Positions 43,138-50,992 of a DNA stretch of 64,000 bases are shown one piece after another. Source of the DNA: UMGS172 sp045546915 (lineage in GTDB: Bacteria; Bacillota; Clostridia; Oscillospirales; Acutalibacteraceae). Numbering within the stretch: position 1 is the first letter of the stretch; the number at the start of each line of letters is the position of its first letter. A model generated the notes under the pieces. That model searched no databases. It was given only the letters and a program-made list of their open reading frames with translations, and was not told where the DNA came from. Made by a program: the position numbers and the translations under genes. Where the stretch lies: contig JAZQDU010000027.1 in NCBI GenBank assembly GCA_045546915.1, forward strand, positions 186,001 through 250,000, read 5' to 3'.

Positions 43138-44510
43138 TTTACACCCTGAGGGGTATCTTCAAGCACAATGCCCATTTCTTTTAACTTATCGCGAATAGCG
43201 TCGGCAGTTGCAAAATCTTTGTTTTTTCTAGCGGCGGTACGTTTTGCAATAAGGTCTTCAATTTCAGAGTCAAGCGCCTCATCTTTGCGGTTATAGAGAA
43301 GTCCCAAAACGCCACAAAGTTCATCATAAACCGCAAGGCAAGCCTCAAGCGCCGCTTTGCCCTTGTTTTCGGCAACTGCGATGTTAATGTCTCTTACCAT
43401 CATAAAGAGTGCACCCAAAGCATCCGCGGTATTAAGGTCGTCATCCATAGCCTCGATAAACTGATTTTTATATTTTTCGAGAAACTGGGGTGCTTCGCCA
43501 CCGTCTTCAGCATGAGAAATAGCAAACACAAGACCTTCGCGGCACTTGTAAAGACGGTCAAGCGAGTTTTTAGCCTGCTCGATAATTTCAACGCTATAGT
43601 TAATAGGACTTCTGTATTGCGAAGAAATCATAATATAACGGATAGGCTCGTAACCAAATTTTTCGGCAACTTCACGAACTGTGAAGAAGTTGTTTAAAGA
43701 TTTTGACATCTTGCGGTTATCAACGTTAATGTAGCCGTTATGCATCCAGTAATGTGCAAAATCACAACCGTTAGCACACTCTGACTGAGCAATTTCGTTC
43801 TCGTGATGAGGGAAAATAAGGTCTTGACCGCCACAATGAATATCAATGGTCTTGCCTAAATATCTTCCCGCCATGGCAGAACACTCAATATGCCAACCGG
43901 GTCGGCCGTTGCCCCAAGGAGACTCCCAAGAAGGTTCACCGGGTTTAGCACCTTTCCAAAGGCAAAAATCCATCGGGTCTTCTTTAATATCGGCTCCGCC
44001 GTCAACTCGATTTGACGCGCCCTCTGCCAACTCATCAAGCGGTTGATGTGAAAGTTTGCCGTACTCATTAAACTTTTTAGCGCGGAAATATACATCGTTT
44101 AAAGACTGATAAGCATATCCTTTTTCAATAAGACTTTCAATAATGCCGATAATTGCATCAATATTCTCGGTGGCTTTGGGGTGAACAGTGGCTTTACGAA
44201 TATTAAGACCTTCGGCATCGGTCCAGAACTCATTTATATAACGCTCGGCAACCTCTGTAACAGTTATGCCTTCTTCGTTAGCCTTTTTTATAAGTTTATC
44301 ATCAATATCGGTGAAATTCTGAACGAATTTAACGTCCAAACCACGCCACTCAAGGTAACGGCGAAGAACGTCGAACACGCAAAGAGGACGTGCATTACCA
44401 ATATGGATAAAGTTGTAAACGGTAGGGCCGCAAGCGTAAATCTTTACTTCTCCCTGGCCTATGGTTTTAAGTTCGTCTTTAGAACGAGTAAGTGTATTAT
44501 AAATTTTCAT
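43122..44510 (-). CDS. cysS: Cysteinyl-tRNA synthetase
   Basis: Class I aminoacyl-tRNA synthetase that charges tRNA(Cys). The 462-residue length is normal. Seen: YACGPTVYNFIHIGNARP (zinc Cys and HIGH-type motif, about 24-41), GWHIECSAMAG (second zinc Cys, about 204-214), HCGGQDLIFPHHENE (about 229-243) and the KMSKS loop DNRKMSKSLNNFF (about 264-276). AAGGAG precedes the ATG. It lies 26 bases after cysE and under the same T-box, so both cysteine synthesis and charging respond to uncharged tRNA(Cys). Confidence 0.97.
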   Translation of the reverse strand: MKIYNTLTRSKDELKTIGQGEVKIYACGPTVYNFIHIGNARPLCVFDVLRRYLEWRGLDVKFVQNFTDIDDKLIKKANEEGITVTEVAERYINEFWTDAEGLNIRKATVHPKATENIDAIIGIIESLIEKGYAYQSLNDVYFRAKKFNEYGKLSHQPLDELAEGASNRVDGGADIKEDPMDFCLWKGAKPGEPSWESPWGNGRPGWHIECSAMAGRYLGKTIDIHCGGQDLIFPHHENEIAQSECANGCDFAHYWMHNGYINVDNRKMSKSLNNFFTVREVAEKFGYEPIRYIMISSQYRSPINYSVEIIEQAKNSLDRLYKCREGLVFAISHAEDGGEAPQFLEKYKNQFIEAMDDDLNTADALGALFMMVRDINIAVAENKGKAALEACLAVYDELCGVLGLLYNRKDEALDSEIEDLIAKRTAARKNKDFATADAIRDKLKEMGIVLEDTPQGVKWSRQ

Positions 44511-44536
44511 ACATTTTCTCCTTTTTAATCAATAAA

Positions 44537-45169
44537 TTATTTTGCTATATCTTCAAGTTGTTTAGCCAACTCGTTTACTTTGTTGTTGAGTTCGTTCAAC
44601 TGTTGCCAAACAGGGTCGGGTATGTGAATTTGGTCAAGCGGAGCGATTTTTTGCCCGTCTTGACGAACAACCTTTGCAGGAATTCCAACAACTGTGCTGT
44701 TAGGCGGAACTTCTTCCAAAACAACGGCACCTGCAGCAATTCGTGAATTGTCGCCAACCTTAAAAGGCCCCAAAACCTTGGCACCGCTACATACCATAAC
44801 ATTGTTGCCAATGGTGGGGTGACGTTTGCCAATATCTTTACCCGTACCACCCAATGTTACACCTTGGTAAATAAGCACATCGTCGCCGATTTCAGCCGTT
44901 TCACCGATAACCACACCATGCCCATGGTCTATAACCAAACGGCGACCAATTGTAGCTCCGGGATGAATTTCGATGCCGGTTCTTCTTGCGGCATTTTGCG
45001 AAATCCAACGCGCTAAAAATTTCATATTGTGTGTATAAAACCAATGCGCCTTGCGATACAATCTAATCGCTCTGACACCGGGATACAGAAAAAATATTTC
45101 AATAGAACTTCTTGCGGCAGGGTCTCGATCTTTAACTGCCTTAATGTCCTCTCTTATTCGGTCAAACAA
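44537..45169 (-). CDS. cysE: Serine O-acetyltransferase
   Basis: First step of cysteine synthesis: serine plus acetyl-CoA gives O-acetylserine. The 210-residue protein has an N-terminal helical region and a left-handed beta-helix of hexapeptide repeats (about 62-170), with IDHGHGVVIGETAEIGDDV (about 81-99) and GGTGKDIGKRHPTIGNNVMV (about 108-127) carrying the active-site histidines. The start is a TTG preceded by AAGGAG at seven bases. A cysteine T-box sits in the leader. It is the first gene of a cysE-cysS-trmN6-rsmI run. Confidence 0.93.
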   Translation of the reverse strand: MFDRIREDIKAVKDRDPAARSSIEIFFLYPGVRAIRLYRKAHWFYTHNMKFLARWISQNAARRTGIEIHPGATIGRRLVIDHGHGVVIGETAEIGDDVLIYQGVTLGGTGKDIGKRHPTIGNNVMVCSGAKVLGPFKVGDNSRIAAGAVVLEEVPPNSTVVGIPAKVVRQDGQKIAPLDQIHIPDPVWQQLNELNNKVNELAKQLEDIAK

Positions 45170-45195
45170 AACAATTCTCCTTTTAATACCAAATT

Positions 45196-45424
45196 AAAAA
45201 ACCTCCGTTGGAAAATCCAACGGAGGCGTAATAACGCGGTTCCACTCCTGTTTATAACTCAAAAAGCATATAACGGCGCTACCCGTGCAGAAATACTGTT
45301 TTTCCTTCTGCCGACTCTAAGGTGCATTCGCTAAATCTTTTAGCAAAAAACCGTTTCAGTCTATGCGGTTTTATCCCTGTTGCGTTTAAATTTAGTTACT
45401 TGTCCTCATCAACGTCTTTACATC
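45196..45424 (-). promoter_or_regulatory. T-box leader, cysteine-specific (specifier UGC)
   Basis: On the minus strand the leader has the stem I S-turn bases AGTA and GAA, and GAA is followed at once by TGC (45324-45326), a cysteine codon, then a purine. The T-box sequence TGGAACCGCG is at 45235-45244 within AGGAGTGGAACCGCG. A terminator follows: CCTCCGTTGGA / TCCAACGGAGG (about 45202-45226) with T6. The downstream cysE and cysS agree with the specifier. Confidence 0.95.
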
Positions 45425-45430
45425 AATAAC

Positions 45431-45459
45431 ATTATAATAGAGTATTTTTGATTTGTCTA
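45431..45459 (-). promoter_or_regulatory. Sigma-A-type promoter of the T-box/cysE operon
   Basis: Minus strand -35 TAGACA (45454-45459), 17-bp spacer, -10 TATAAT (45431-45436), just before the T-box leader and just inside the pgsA 3' flank. Confidence 0.75.
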
Positions 45460-45466
45460 CTATTTT

Positions 45467-46057
45467 TTATTTTGTGGGGTCAATAAACTCAAAACTGTCT
45501 TTCATATAAATAACACCCGAAATAACTGCGGCAATGGTCGATACCCATAAAAGCACGTTAAAAATTATATAAAGCACGGATTCTGCCGCTGTTCCTTTTA
45601 TAAACGGTATGATTTCATTATTGAGTGACAGTACCAAAAGGCCGAAAATTATTGCACTCATCTGGGTTACAGTCTTGAGTTTTCCGTAAAAGTTTGCGGG
45701 TATTACCTTTGATTTATCGGAAGAAACAACCACAAGGCGCAAAGAAGAAATCATAAACTCGCGGAAAAGCACGATAAAAAGTGCCCAAACTATTCCAACG
45801 CCGAAGCCCTTTGCCAAAAAGCCTATAAATGCGGCTGTTGTCAGCATTTTATCTGCCAACGGGTCTAAAAACTTGCCAAAATTGGTGACAAGATTGCGAG
45901 CTCTTGCTATTTTACCATCAAGCATATCTGTAAAGCTTGCAGCAGCAAAAAGTATGAGTGCTACAAGATAATGGAACGGAAACTGAAACAACATTGCCGC
46001 CATGAAAAGCGGGGTCATAATAATTCTTGCAACGGTCAGTTTGTTGGGTAAATTCAT
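45467..46057 (-). CDS. pgsA: CDP-diacylglycerol-glycerol-3-phosphate 3-phosphatidyltransferase
   Basis: Membrane enzyme of phosphatidylglycerol synthesis. The 196-residue protein has several spans and the CDP-alcohol phosphotransferase motif DG-xx-AR-(x8)-G-xxx-D-xxx-D in DMLDGKIARARNLVTNFGKF followed by LDPLADKML (about 43-72). AAGGAG precedes the ATG. It is the last gene of the recA-recX-rimO-pgsA run, and the short gap from rimO is filled by a GTAGGG palindromic element. Confidence 0.93.
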   Translation of the reverse strand: MNLPNKLTVARIIMTPLFMAAMLFQFPFHYLVALILFAAASFTDMLDGKIARARNLVTNFGKFLDPLADKMLTTAAFIGFLAKGFGVGIVWALFIVLFREFMISSLRLVVVSSDKSKVIPANFYGKLKTVTQMSAIIFGLLVLSLNNEIIPFIKGTAAESVLYIIFNVLLWVSTIAAVISGVIYMKDSFEFIDPTK

Positions 46058-46073
46058 AAAAATTCTCCTTTTA

Positions 46074-46101
46074 ACGGACCGTCGAGGACGCCGGTCCCTA
46101 C
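46074..46101 (-). repeat. GTAGGG-type palindromic element between rimO and pgsA
   Basis: Minus strand GTAGG then GACCG(GCGTCCTCGA)CGGTC, an imperfect palindrome with 6-bp arms GGACCG/CGGTCC. Same GTAGGG prefix as the elements at 27220 and 41226 but with a different stem, so it belongs to a different subtype. It ends about ten bases before the pgsA ribosome binding site. Confidence 0.7.
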
Positions 46102-46105
46102 AATA

Positions 46106-47431
46106 TTATTCCACAAGTTCGCCTAAAAGGTCGTACTCAAGTGCGTCGTTGATAAGTACATCAACAAACTCGCCCAATACTAACGGGTGCGGTGACACGA
46201 AAAACACCTTGCCGTCAATTTCGGGTGCATCGCTCTTACTTCTTCCGAAGTAGCATTTTATATAATCGTCATAGCCTTCAATAAGCACCTTTTGAACAGT
46301 GCCGAATTTTGCCTCGTTTTTTTCACACATGACCGTCAGTTGGTCATTCATAACTATTTCACTGCGGTCGGCACGCAACTGCTTATCAATCTGGTCGGGG
46401 AACGACGCGGCGGGTGTGCCCTCTTCCTCCGAATAAGCAAAGCAGCCAAGCCTGTCGAACCTTGCTTTCTTTACAAACTCGCAAAGTTCTGTAAACTGCT
46501 CTTGTGTTTCACCGGGAAAACCTGTAATAAGAGTAGTTCTGAGCGTTACGTTGGGAAGTTTATGACGAATTTTGTCGATTAATTGCTCTAACGATGCCTT
46601 ATCACCTTGACGGTTCATTCGCCTTAAAACCTCACCGTTGCAATGCTGAATGGGTATATCAAGGTAATCTACAACCTTTTCTTCATTAGCCATTACATCA
46701 AGCAACTCATCGGTTATTCGGTCGGGATATGTATAAAGCGTTCTAATCCAGACAAGCCCATCGATTTTACAGAGATTTTTAAGCAAAGAGGCCAGTTCTG
46801 GCTTGCCGTAAATATCCATACCGTAACGGGTTGTGTCTTGTGCCACAAGGATTATTTCCTTAACACCGCCGGCAACCAACTTTTCGGCTTCTGCCAAAAT
46901 ATTTTCCATTTTACGGCTACGGAATCTGCCCCTAATCTCAGGAATTGCACAATAGGTGCAACAGTTGTCACACCCCTCGGCAATTTTTAAATACGCCGTA
47001 TACTTTGGGGTTGTCAACAATCGGTCGCCCTCAATAACGAGGTCTTCTTTTTTGCCGTAATAGTCATTTTTACCGCCATTTAAAGCGTTCTCAACAACCT
47101 TTACAATATCGTTATTACCCGCAAGACCGCAAACAACGTCAACCTCTGGCATTTCTTCTTTAATGTCGGCCATATAGCGTTGTGCCAGGCAACCGGTTAC
47201 AATAAGAGCCTTTAATTTGCCGTCCTTTTTAAAATGGGCTACCTCTAATATGTTTTCAATGGATTCTGCCTTGGCATCCTCAATAAAACCGCAAGTATTA
47301 ATAATAATTGCCTCGGCCTCAGATTCGTCGGGGGTTATCTCATACCCCGCATTTTTAAGTTTCCAAAGCATCAATTCGGCATCTGTCTGATTTTTTGGGC
47401 ATCCTAAAGACACCATTCCGATTTTAGTCAT
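46106..47431 (-). CDS. rimO: Ribosomal protein S12 methylthiotransferase
   Basis: Radical SAM enzyme that adds a methylthio group to Asp of ribosomal protein S12. The 441-residue protein has the N-terminal [4Fe-4S] domain (SLGCPKNQTDAE, then INTCGFI and VTGCLAQRY), the radical SAM cluster motif EGCDNCCTYCAIPEIRGRFR (about 151-170) and a C-terminal TRAM domain. RimO and not MiaB is indicated by the opening MVSLGCPKNQTDAELML. It overlaps recX by four bases (ATGA). Confidence 0.95.
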   Translation of the reverse strand: MTKIGMVSLGCPKNQTDAELMLWKLKNAGYEITPDESEAEAIIINTCGFIEDAKAESIENILEVAHFKKDGKLKALIVTGCLAQRYMADIKEEMPEVDVVCGLAGNNDIVKVVENALNGGKNDYYGKKEDLVIEGDRLLTTPKYTAYLKIAEGCDNCCTYCAIPEIRGRFRSRKMENILAEAEKLVAGGVKEIILVAQDTTRYGMDIYGKPELASLLKNLCKIDGLVWIRTLYTYPDRITDELLDVMANEEKVVDYLDIPIQHCNGEVLRRMNRQGDKASLEQLIDKIRHKLPNVTLRTTLITGFPGETQEQFTELCEFVKKARFDRLGCFAYSEEEGTPAASFPDQIDKQLRADRSEIVMNDQLTVMCEKNEAKFGTVQKVLIEGYDDYIKCYFGRSKSDAPEIDGKVFFVSPHPLVLGEFVDVLINDALEYDLLGELVE

Positions 47432-48096
47432 TCTATTTCCTCAGTAAAAGATATTTCTATATTTCCTTCTTGCAAAGCGTCCTTTATTTCGCTGTAAGAA
47501 TAACCTTTGCGAAGTAAGGCCGACATCATTTTGTCATAATCTTTTTTAGTGTTTAATTTGCCTTTATATTTACGCTCTATGACCGAAATCAGCGTATCGG
47601 TCGGGGTATACTTGACACTTTCTGCCGCAATATCGACAGTCTCTCGGTCTACTCCTTCAGCCAAAAGCATCTGTTTTGCCATTTTTAACGACACTTTTTT
47701 ATCGTCTAAAATCCGTTGCAGTTTTCTTTCGGCATACCTTGAATCGTCAATAAGACCTAACTCCTGCATACGGTCAACCGCGGCAACGGCTGCATATTCA
47801 GGAAAGGAAAGTAACAGTTTTTTGATGAGCGCATTTTTAGGATAATCGCTTTGTGAAAGATACCACACGGCGCGCGAGTTTGCCCTTTTTATGTGAGATT
47901 GTTCAATAAGAGACGCCAATTCCTCGTCGGTTAAATCGGTACCAACTCTTAAATTTTTTATTTCACAAAGTTCAGAGTCAAGAGCCAGCCAACCTGCGGC
48001 ATCCGATTCGGCTCCCCAAAGTTTAGGGTTTACCTCACAGTCAAACAAAATACCGCAGGCGTGCTTTCTCCTTAATTTTATTTCAACAATTTTCAT
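47428..48096 (-). CDS. recX: Regulatory protein RecX
   Basis: Binds the RecA filament and limits its activity. The 222-residue protein is helical with three RecX-type repeats. AVWYLSQSDYPKNALIKKLL (about 85-104), MQELGLIDDSRYAERKLQRI (about 118-137) and LLRKGYSYSEIKDAL (about 195-209) match the family. It starts inside the recA stop codon (TAATG), so it is translationally coupled to recA, the usual arrangement in Bacillota. Confidence 0.9.
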   Translation of the reverse strand: MKIVEIKLRRKHACGILFDCEVNPKLWGAESDAAGWLALDSELCEIKNLRVGTDLTDEELASLIEQSHIKRANSRAVWYLSQSDYPKNALIKKLLLSFPEYAAVAAVDRMQELGLIDDSRYAERKLQRILDDKKVSLKMAKQMLLAEGVDRETVDIAAESVKYTPTDTLISVIERKYKGKLNTKKDYDKMMSALLRKGYSYSEIKDALQEGNIEISFTEEIE

Positions 48097-49199
48097 TACT
48101 CAACGTCAACATCAATGTTGATTTTAGATTTTTTCTTAGGAGCCTCTGTCACTTCGGGCTGAACTTCAGTTTCTGCCAACTTCTGAGCAGCAGCCTTGCC
48201 GGGAGTTACGGGTTGTGCTGCCAACTTTTCACGAATTTTTGCCTCAATTTCGGCAGCAAATTCGGGATGTTCTGCAACATAAACCTTTGCATTGTCTCTA
48301 CCTTGTGCAATTTTCTCATCATTGTAAGAAATCCATGCGCCAGAGCGTTTAATAATATCAAGTTTAATGCCAAGGTCGATAATTTCGCCTGCACGTGAAA
48401 TACCCTTGCCATACATAATATCAAATTCAGCCTCTTTAAAAGGAGGTGCAACCTTATTTTTTACAACCTTAGCCTTGGTGCGGTTACCCACAATTTCACC
48501 GCCGACTTTAATGCTCTCAATTCTGCGGATATCAAGACGAACCGACGCATAAAAACGAAGCGCACGGCCACCGGTAGTGGTTTCACTGCTGCCAAACATT
48601 ACGCCTACTTTATCACGCAATTGATTGATGAAAATTACAATACAGTTGGACTTTGAAATGGCACCTGCAAGTTTTCTGAGTGCCTGCGACATAAGACGTG
48701 CATGAAGTCCCATATGCGAATCACCCATATCACCCTCAATTTCAGCTCTGGGAACGAGTGCTGCAACCGAGTCGACAACAACTACTTCAACAGCACCCGA
48801 ACGAACAAGTGCTTCGGTAATTTCAAGTGCCTGTTCGCCTGTATCGGGCTGAGCAACAAGCATAGAATCAATATCAACGCCCAAGTTTGCGGCATAAACA
48901 GGGTCGAGAGCGTGCTCAACGTCGATAAACGCAACCTCGCCGCCGTTTTTCTGAGCCTGGGCAATAACATGAAGCGCAATTGTGGTTTTACCCGATGATT
49001 CAGGTCCGTAGATTTCTACAATTCTACCCTTAGGCAAACCGCCGATACCAAGCGCAGAGTCAAGACCGATTGACCCTGTTGAGATGTGTTCGACACTCAT
49101 GTGGGCATTTTCGCCCAACTTCATTATTGTGCCCTTGCCATAAGCCTTTTCAATCTGTTCAAGGGCTGTTGCTAATGCTTTTGCCTTATCATCTGCCAT
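48096..49199 (-). CDS. recA: Recombinase RecA
   Basis: DNA-dependent ATPase for homologous recombination and SOS induction. The start at 49199 (MADDKAKALATALEQIEKAYGKG) follows AAAAGGAG. The 367-residue protein has Walker A GPESSGKTT (about 65-73), the VVVDSVAALVPRAEIEGDMGD region (about 140-160), L2 loop GVMFGSSETTTGGRALRF (about 196-213) and an acidic C-terminal tail. No LexA box was recognised close to the start. It lies 37 bases after prmC. Confidence 0.98.
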   Translation of the reverse strand: MADDKAKALATALEQIEKAYGKGTIMKLGENAHMSVEHISTGSIGLDSALGIGGLPKGRIVEIYGPESSGKTTIALHVIAQAQKNGGEVAFIDVEHALDPVYAANLGVDIDSMLVAQPDTGEQALEITEALVRSGAVEVVVVDSVAALVPRAEIEGDMGDSHMGLHARLMSQALRKLAGAISKSNCIVIFINQLRDKVGVMFGSSETTTGGRALRFYASVRLDIRRIESIKVGGEIVGNRTKAKVVKNKVAPPFKEAEFDIMYGKGISRAGEIIDLGIKLDIIKRSGAWISYNDEKIAQGRDNAKVYVAEHPEFAAEIEAKIREKLAAQPVTPGKAAAQKLAETEVQPEVTEAPKKKSKINIDVDVE

Positions 49200-49236
49200 T
49201 TTTATTTCTCCTTTTCGGCTGTTAACCGCAAATTTT

Positions 49237-50019
49237 TTATTTTTTACCGTACACAACACGGTTGTTACCACATAAATCTTTTTTCACAGTAACCTCAAAA
49301 AAGCCCTCATCTTGCATAATCTGAGACACTTCTTCGGCTTGGTCAAACCCTATTTCAAACACTAAATATCCGTCTGGCTTTAACATCTTTTTCCAGTGTT
49401 TTGCAATAAAGCGGTAGAATATTAAACCGTCCTCACCGCCGTCAAGCGCCATTTTTGGTTCAAATCCAACCTCTTTTGAAAGGGTTGGCACAACGTCCGA
49501 CCTTATATACGGTGGATTGCTTACGATTACATCGGCTAAACCGTATAAACTTTGGTCAGGACAACTCAAAACATCGGCATTTATAATTTCACCGCTTATA
49601 CCGGTCGCTTTTACGTTTTTTGTCAAAAAGTATAACGCTTCCGCACTTTTTTCAAAAAACTTTACCTCAGCATCTGAATGTTTTGCAACGGCAATTCCTA
49701 TACAACCGCTTCCCGCACACAGGTCAAAAACTGTGGGATTTTTTATGCCTTTTAGTACTGTTAACGCTGTTTCAACAACCGTTTCGGTATCAGCACGTGG
49801 TATTAATACCCCTTCACCGACCGAAAGCGTTATTCCGTAAAACTCCCACTCGCCCAGTATATACTGCAACGGCTCACCGTTTAGTCTTCGGTTTAAAGTT
49901 TGTTCTTTTTTTATAGGTTCAGTAAACTCGGCCAACTGACCGGCTTCAAATGCCGCCGACTCAACCCCTGCTTTGCTAAGATTATCATAAAAGAACTGCT
50001 TTAACTCATGTTTCGTCAT
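49237..50019 (-). CDS. prmC: Peptide chain release factor N5-glutamine methyltransferase
   Basis: Methylates the Gln of the GGQ motif in release factors, using SAM. The 260-residue protein has an N-terminal helical domain, motif I FDLCAGSGCIGIAVA (about 95-109) and the catalytic VIVSNPPYIRSD (about 162-173). It overlaps DUF1385 by four bases (ATGA). Its substrate RF1 is encoded by prfA at 59589-60665 in the same window. Confidence 0.94.
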   Translation of the reverse strand: MTKHELKQFFYDNLSKAGVESAAFEAGQLAEFTEPIKKEQTLNRRLNGEPLQYILGEWEFYGITLSVGEGVLIPRADTETVVETALTVLKGIKNPTVFDLCAGSGCIGIAVAKHSDAEVKFFEKSAEALYFLTKNVKATGISGEIINADVLSCPDQSLYGLADVIVSNPPYIRSDVVPTLSKEVGFEPKMALDGGEDGLIFYRFIAKHWKKMLKPDGYLVFEIGFDQAEEVSQIMQDEGFFEVTVKKDLCGNNRVVYGKK

Positions 50020-50990
50020 TTTATCTCATCGGCTCCGTCTGTAGGGATAACCTCATTCACCGAAGCAATAGCAATTTCTATCATGCTGTCATCTGGTTCT
50101 TTAGTGGTAAGGCGCTGAACCCAAAGACCCGGTGCGGCTATAATGCGCGTGAGCAGATTATCGTATCTGCCGCAAATCTTAATAAGTTCAAACCCCAGTC
50201 CGCAGGTAAGCGGTAGAATCAAGATTTTAAGCGGCACCCAAAGGTAAAGTCTTGAAACAATGAACTCAGGCAACACTACCACAAGAACACTGCTTATAAG
50301 TATACCTACCACAAGCATTAAAAACATAAACGAAGTGCCGCATCTTGGGTGAAAACGAGATTGGCTCTTTACGTTTTCAACGGTTAATTCCAACCCTTTT
50401 TCGTAACAAAAAATGGTCTTATGCTCTGCACCGTGATACATGAACACGCGTTTTATATCCTTTTCAAACGTAACTGCCGCAATATATCCGACAAAAAGTA
50501 TCATTTTTATAACGCCTTCAATAAGGCCTCGATAATAATAGATATCGGCAGTTATTAGCGCATCAATCCCCTTATAACAGAGCGACGGCAGATACATAAA
50601 CAGCACAAGTGCCAAGCCAACGCCAAAAATTGTGCCGAGCACCATGGCACCGCCTACTAAAAGCCCATTAGTTTTGTCCTTTTTGGCTTTTTCGTTTTGG
50701 TCGGCAGAAGTTTCTTTTTCTTCTTCCTCTAAATCGGTAAACCCTGAGATATCGGCCGATTTCATCAATGCCTTATAGCCAATTATCATCGACTCTATAA
50801 GATTAACCATTCCGCGCACTACAGGAAAACCAAAAAACTTCCATTTATCACGCAAATGTTTTTCTTCTACATCGCTTATATCAATGCTTCCGTCTTTTTT
50901 GCGGACCGCCATAACGGTTTTGTATGGTCCTTTCATCATTATACCTTCTATCAGCGCCTGACCGCCGATTGACGTCTTCTTTTTTGCCAT
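50016..50990 (-). CDS. DUF1385 family membrane protein, prmC-associated
   Basis: A 324-residue membrane protein. The opening TSIGGQALIEGIMMKGPYKTVMAVRKKDG (about 6-34) and the central YHGAEHKTIFCYEKG (about 184-198) with HPRCGTSFMF (about 210-219) are strongly conserved in this family. The His/Cys content has led to the suggestion of a metal-dependent function, which is unproven. About five spans. Pairing with prmC is conserved in Bacillota. It is two bases after the histidine kinase gene. Confidence 0.9.
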   Translation of the reverse strand: MAKKKTSIGGQALIEGIMMKGPYKTVMAVRKKDGSIDISDVEEKHLRDKWKFFGFPVVRGMVNLIESMIIGYKALMKSADISGFTDLEEEEKETSADQNEKAKKDKTNGLLVGGAMVLGTIFGVGLALVLFMYLPSLCYKGIDALITADIYYYRGLIEGVIKMILFVGYIAAVTFEKDIKRVFMYHGAEHKTIFCYEKGLELTVENVKSQSRFHPRCGTSFMFLMLVVGILISSVLVVVLPEFIVSRLYLWVPLKILILPLTCGLGFELIKICGRYDNLLTRIIAAPGLWVQRLTTKEPDDSMIEIAIASVNEVIPTDGADEIK

Positions 50991-50992
50991 AG

